Below are positions 63,521 through 64,000 of a DNA stretch of 64,000 bases, piece after piece. The notes under the pieces are model-generated. The model was not told where the DNA came from. It was given only the letters and a program-made list of their open reading frames with translations, and did not search any database. Position 1 is the first letter of the stretch; each line of letters starts with the position of its first letter. The stretch comes from Ehretia macrophylla (taxonomy: Eukaryota; Streptophyta; Magnoliopsida; Boraginales; Ehretiaceae), in contig CM075780.1 in NCBI GenBank assembly GCA_037974665.1, positions 52,121,594 to 52,185,593 of the forward strand. Reading direction: 5' to 3'. A program made the position numbers and the translations under genes.

Positions 63521-63932
63521 TCATATTATTATACTATCTTAGTTAACATTTTTTTTTTAAAGTTAGGAGTACCATATTAGTTTATTAGTGTAATATTAAT
63601 AAAAATTAACTCTTCTAATGAACCTATGTATCTTTAAGTATTAACATTCTTATTAGATTAAATTCCCTAGCTAATCTGTTGTTCATGAGCCTTCCTAACA
63701 TACTTAACTGACAAGTTGAGGTCTCTATTAATTTTTATTGATTTCCTTAACCTTTCATTCTAATAAAGAGTAGTATAAATCTATGTATTCTTAAATTATC
63801 TATCTTATTCTATGGGGTTAAATTTAAGTATCTTCACATTTTATATTAAACTTTTATACAAGCTAAGATTATTCTATCTCACTGTTTGTAGTTTTTATTC
63901 ATACCTCGTATATTCCAGGACACTATATTCAT
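63521..63932 (-). mobile_element. Start of a decayed LINE ORF2 (endonuclease N-terminus)
   Basis: On the minus strand from the ATG at 63932 comes MNIVSWNIRGMNKNYKQ, the hallmark opening of plant L1 endonuclease (MxxxSWNxRGLN). Stops follow soon after, and the reading is lost by ~63800. Copia D inserted in or beside this LINE. The last 68 bases of the window would be its leader or ORF1 end. Confidence 0.55.
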
Positions 63933-64000
63933 GGATTGGAATCAGGGGGTTTTGAATTATCCAGAATAGGGGCACTAGAGGATGACCCTGTTCTAAACTC

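Overview
This is nuclear DNA of a flowering plant, probably a eudicot. It is AT-rich, its one intact gene has introns with GT/AG junctions, and most of the rest is Ty1/copia and Ty3/gypsy retrotransposons, LINE pieces and MITE-like elements. The species cannot be named from the sequence.

Region 1-11.4 kb is the only stretch with an intact host gene. A rhomboid-family intramembrane protease gene (six exons, 6026-11381, 392 codons) keeps its GASG serine motif and the HVDNFAH histidine segment. A TATA box lies about 240 bp upstream. Introns 3 and 4 hold a 76-bp hAT-type MITE with a perfect 8-bp target duplication and a decayed RTE-type LINE. Upstream are a copia LTR remnant, a hAT MITE, two inverted-repeat elements and a 5'-truncated LINE with a poly(A) tail and 13-bp duplication.

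Region 12-29 kb is mostly retrotransposon: two decayed copia elements on the minus strand (12-16.5 kb and 16.6-18.3 kb), a block of GCAACGGTTTT-like subterminal repeats, and a complete minus-strand copia element (21810-28612, ~1.06-kb LTRs, AATTG duplication). That element has lost integrase and nearly all of RT-RNase H through an in-frame deletion. It carries seven exact copies of the palindrome TGTTGCAACA.

Region 29.7-48.05 kb is the most remarkable part, a four-level nest. A broken NBS-LRR resistance-gene LRR region (minus strand) is interrupted by a 368-bp-LTR retrotransposon (30476-47809, duplication TATTC). Its interior is a string of host-gene pieces: HSP70, a PPR protein, CNX5/MOCS3, RPA1, an ER-type Ca2+-ATPase (ECA) and a receptor-kinase scrap. 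They are followed by the last ~25 codons of what looks like the element's own gypsy polyprotein and a polypurine tract. Its CNX5 piece is split by a chromodomain gypsy element (32584-46091, duplication TGGGC), which in turn holds a gypsy solo LTR in gag, a hAT-like element in RT and a ~184-bp insertion in one LTR. By hand alignment the outer LTRs differ at about 29 of 368 sites and the gypsy LTRs at about 5% in the part compared, in keeping with the nesting order.

Region 48-64 kb holds a long foldback element, an unresolved stretch, a reverse-oriented gypsy LTR, and a complete copia element (53038-63515, duplication GATGT). The copia integrase gene is split by a 3.76-kb gypsy LTR (56129-59886, duplication CCTTC). 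The window ends in the start of a decayed LINE ORF2.

Several related but diverged gypsy LTRs share a block of CTCACT, a short pyrimidine stretch, CAG, and then a short acidic reading frame ending in a stop, always in the same phase. This looks like a 3' splice site with a terminal exon carried inside the LTR and may be undescribed.
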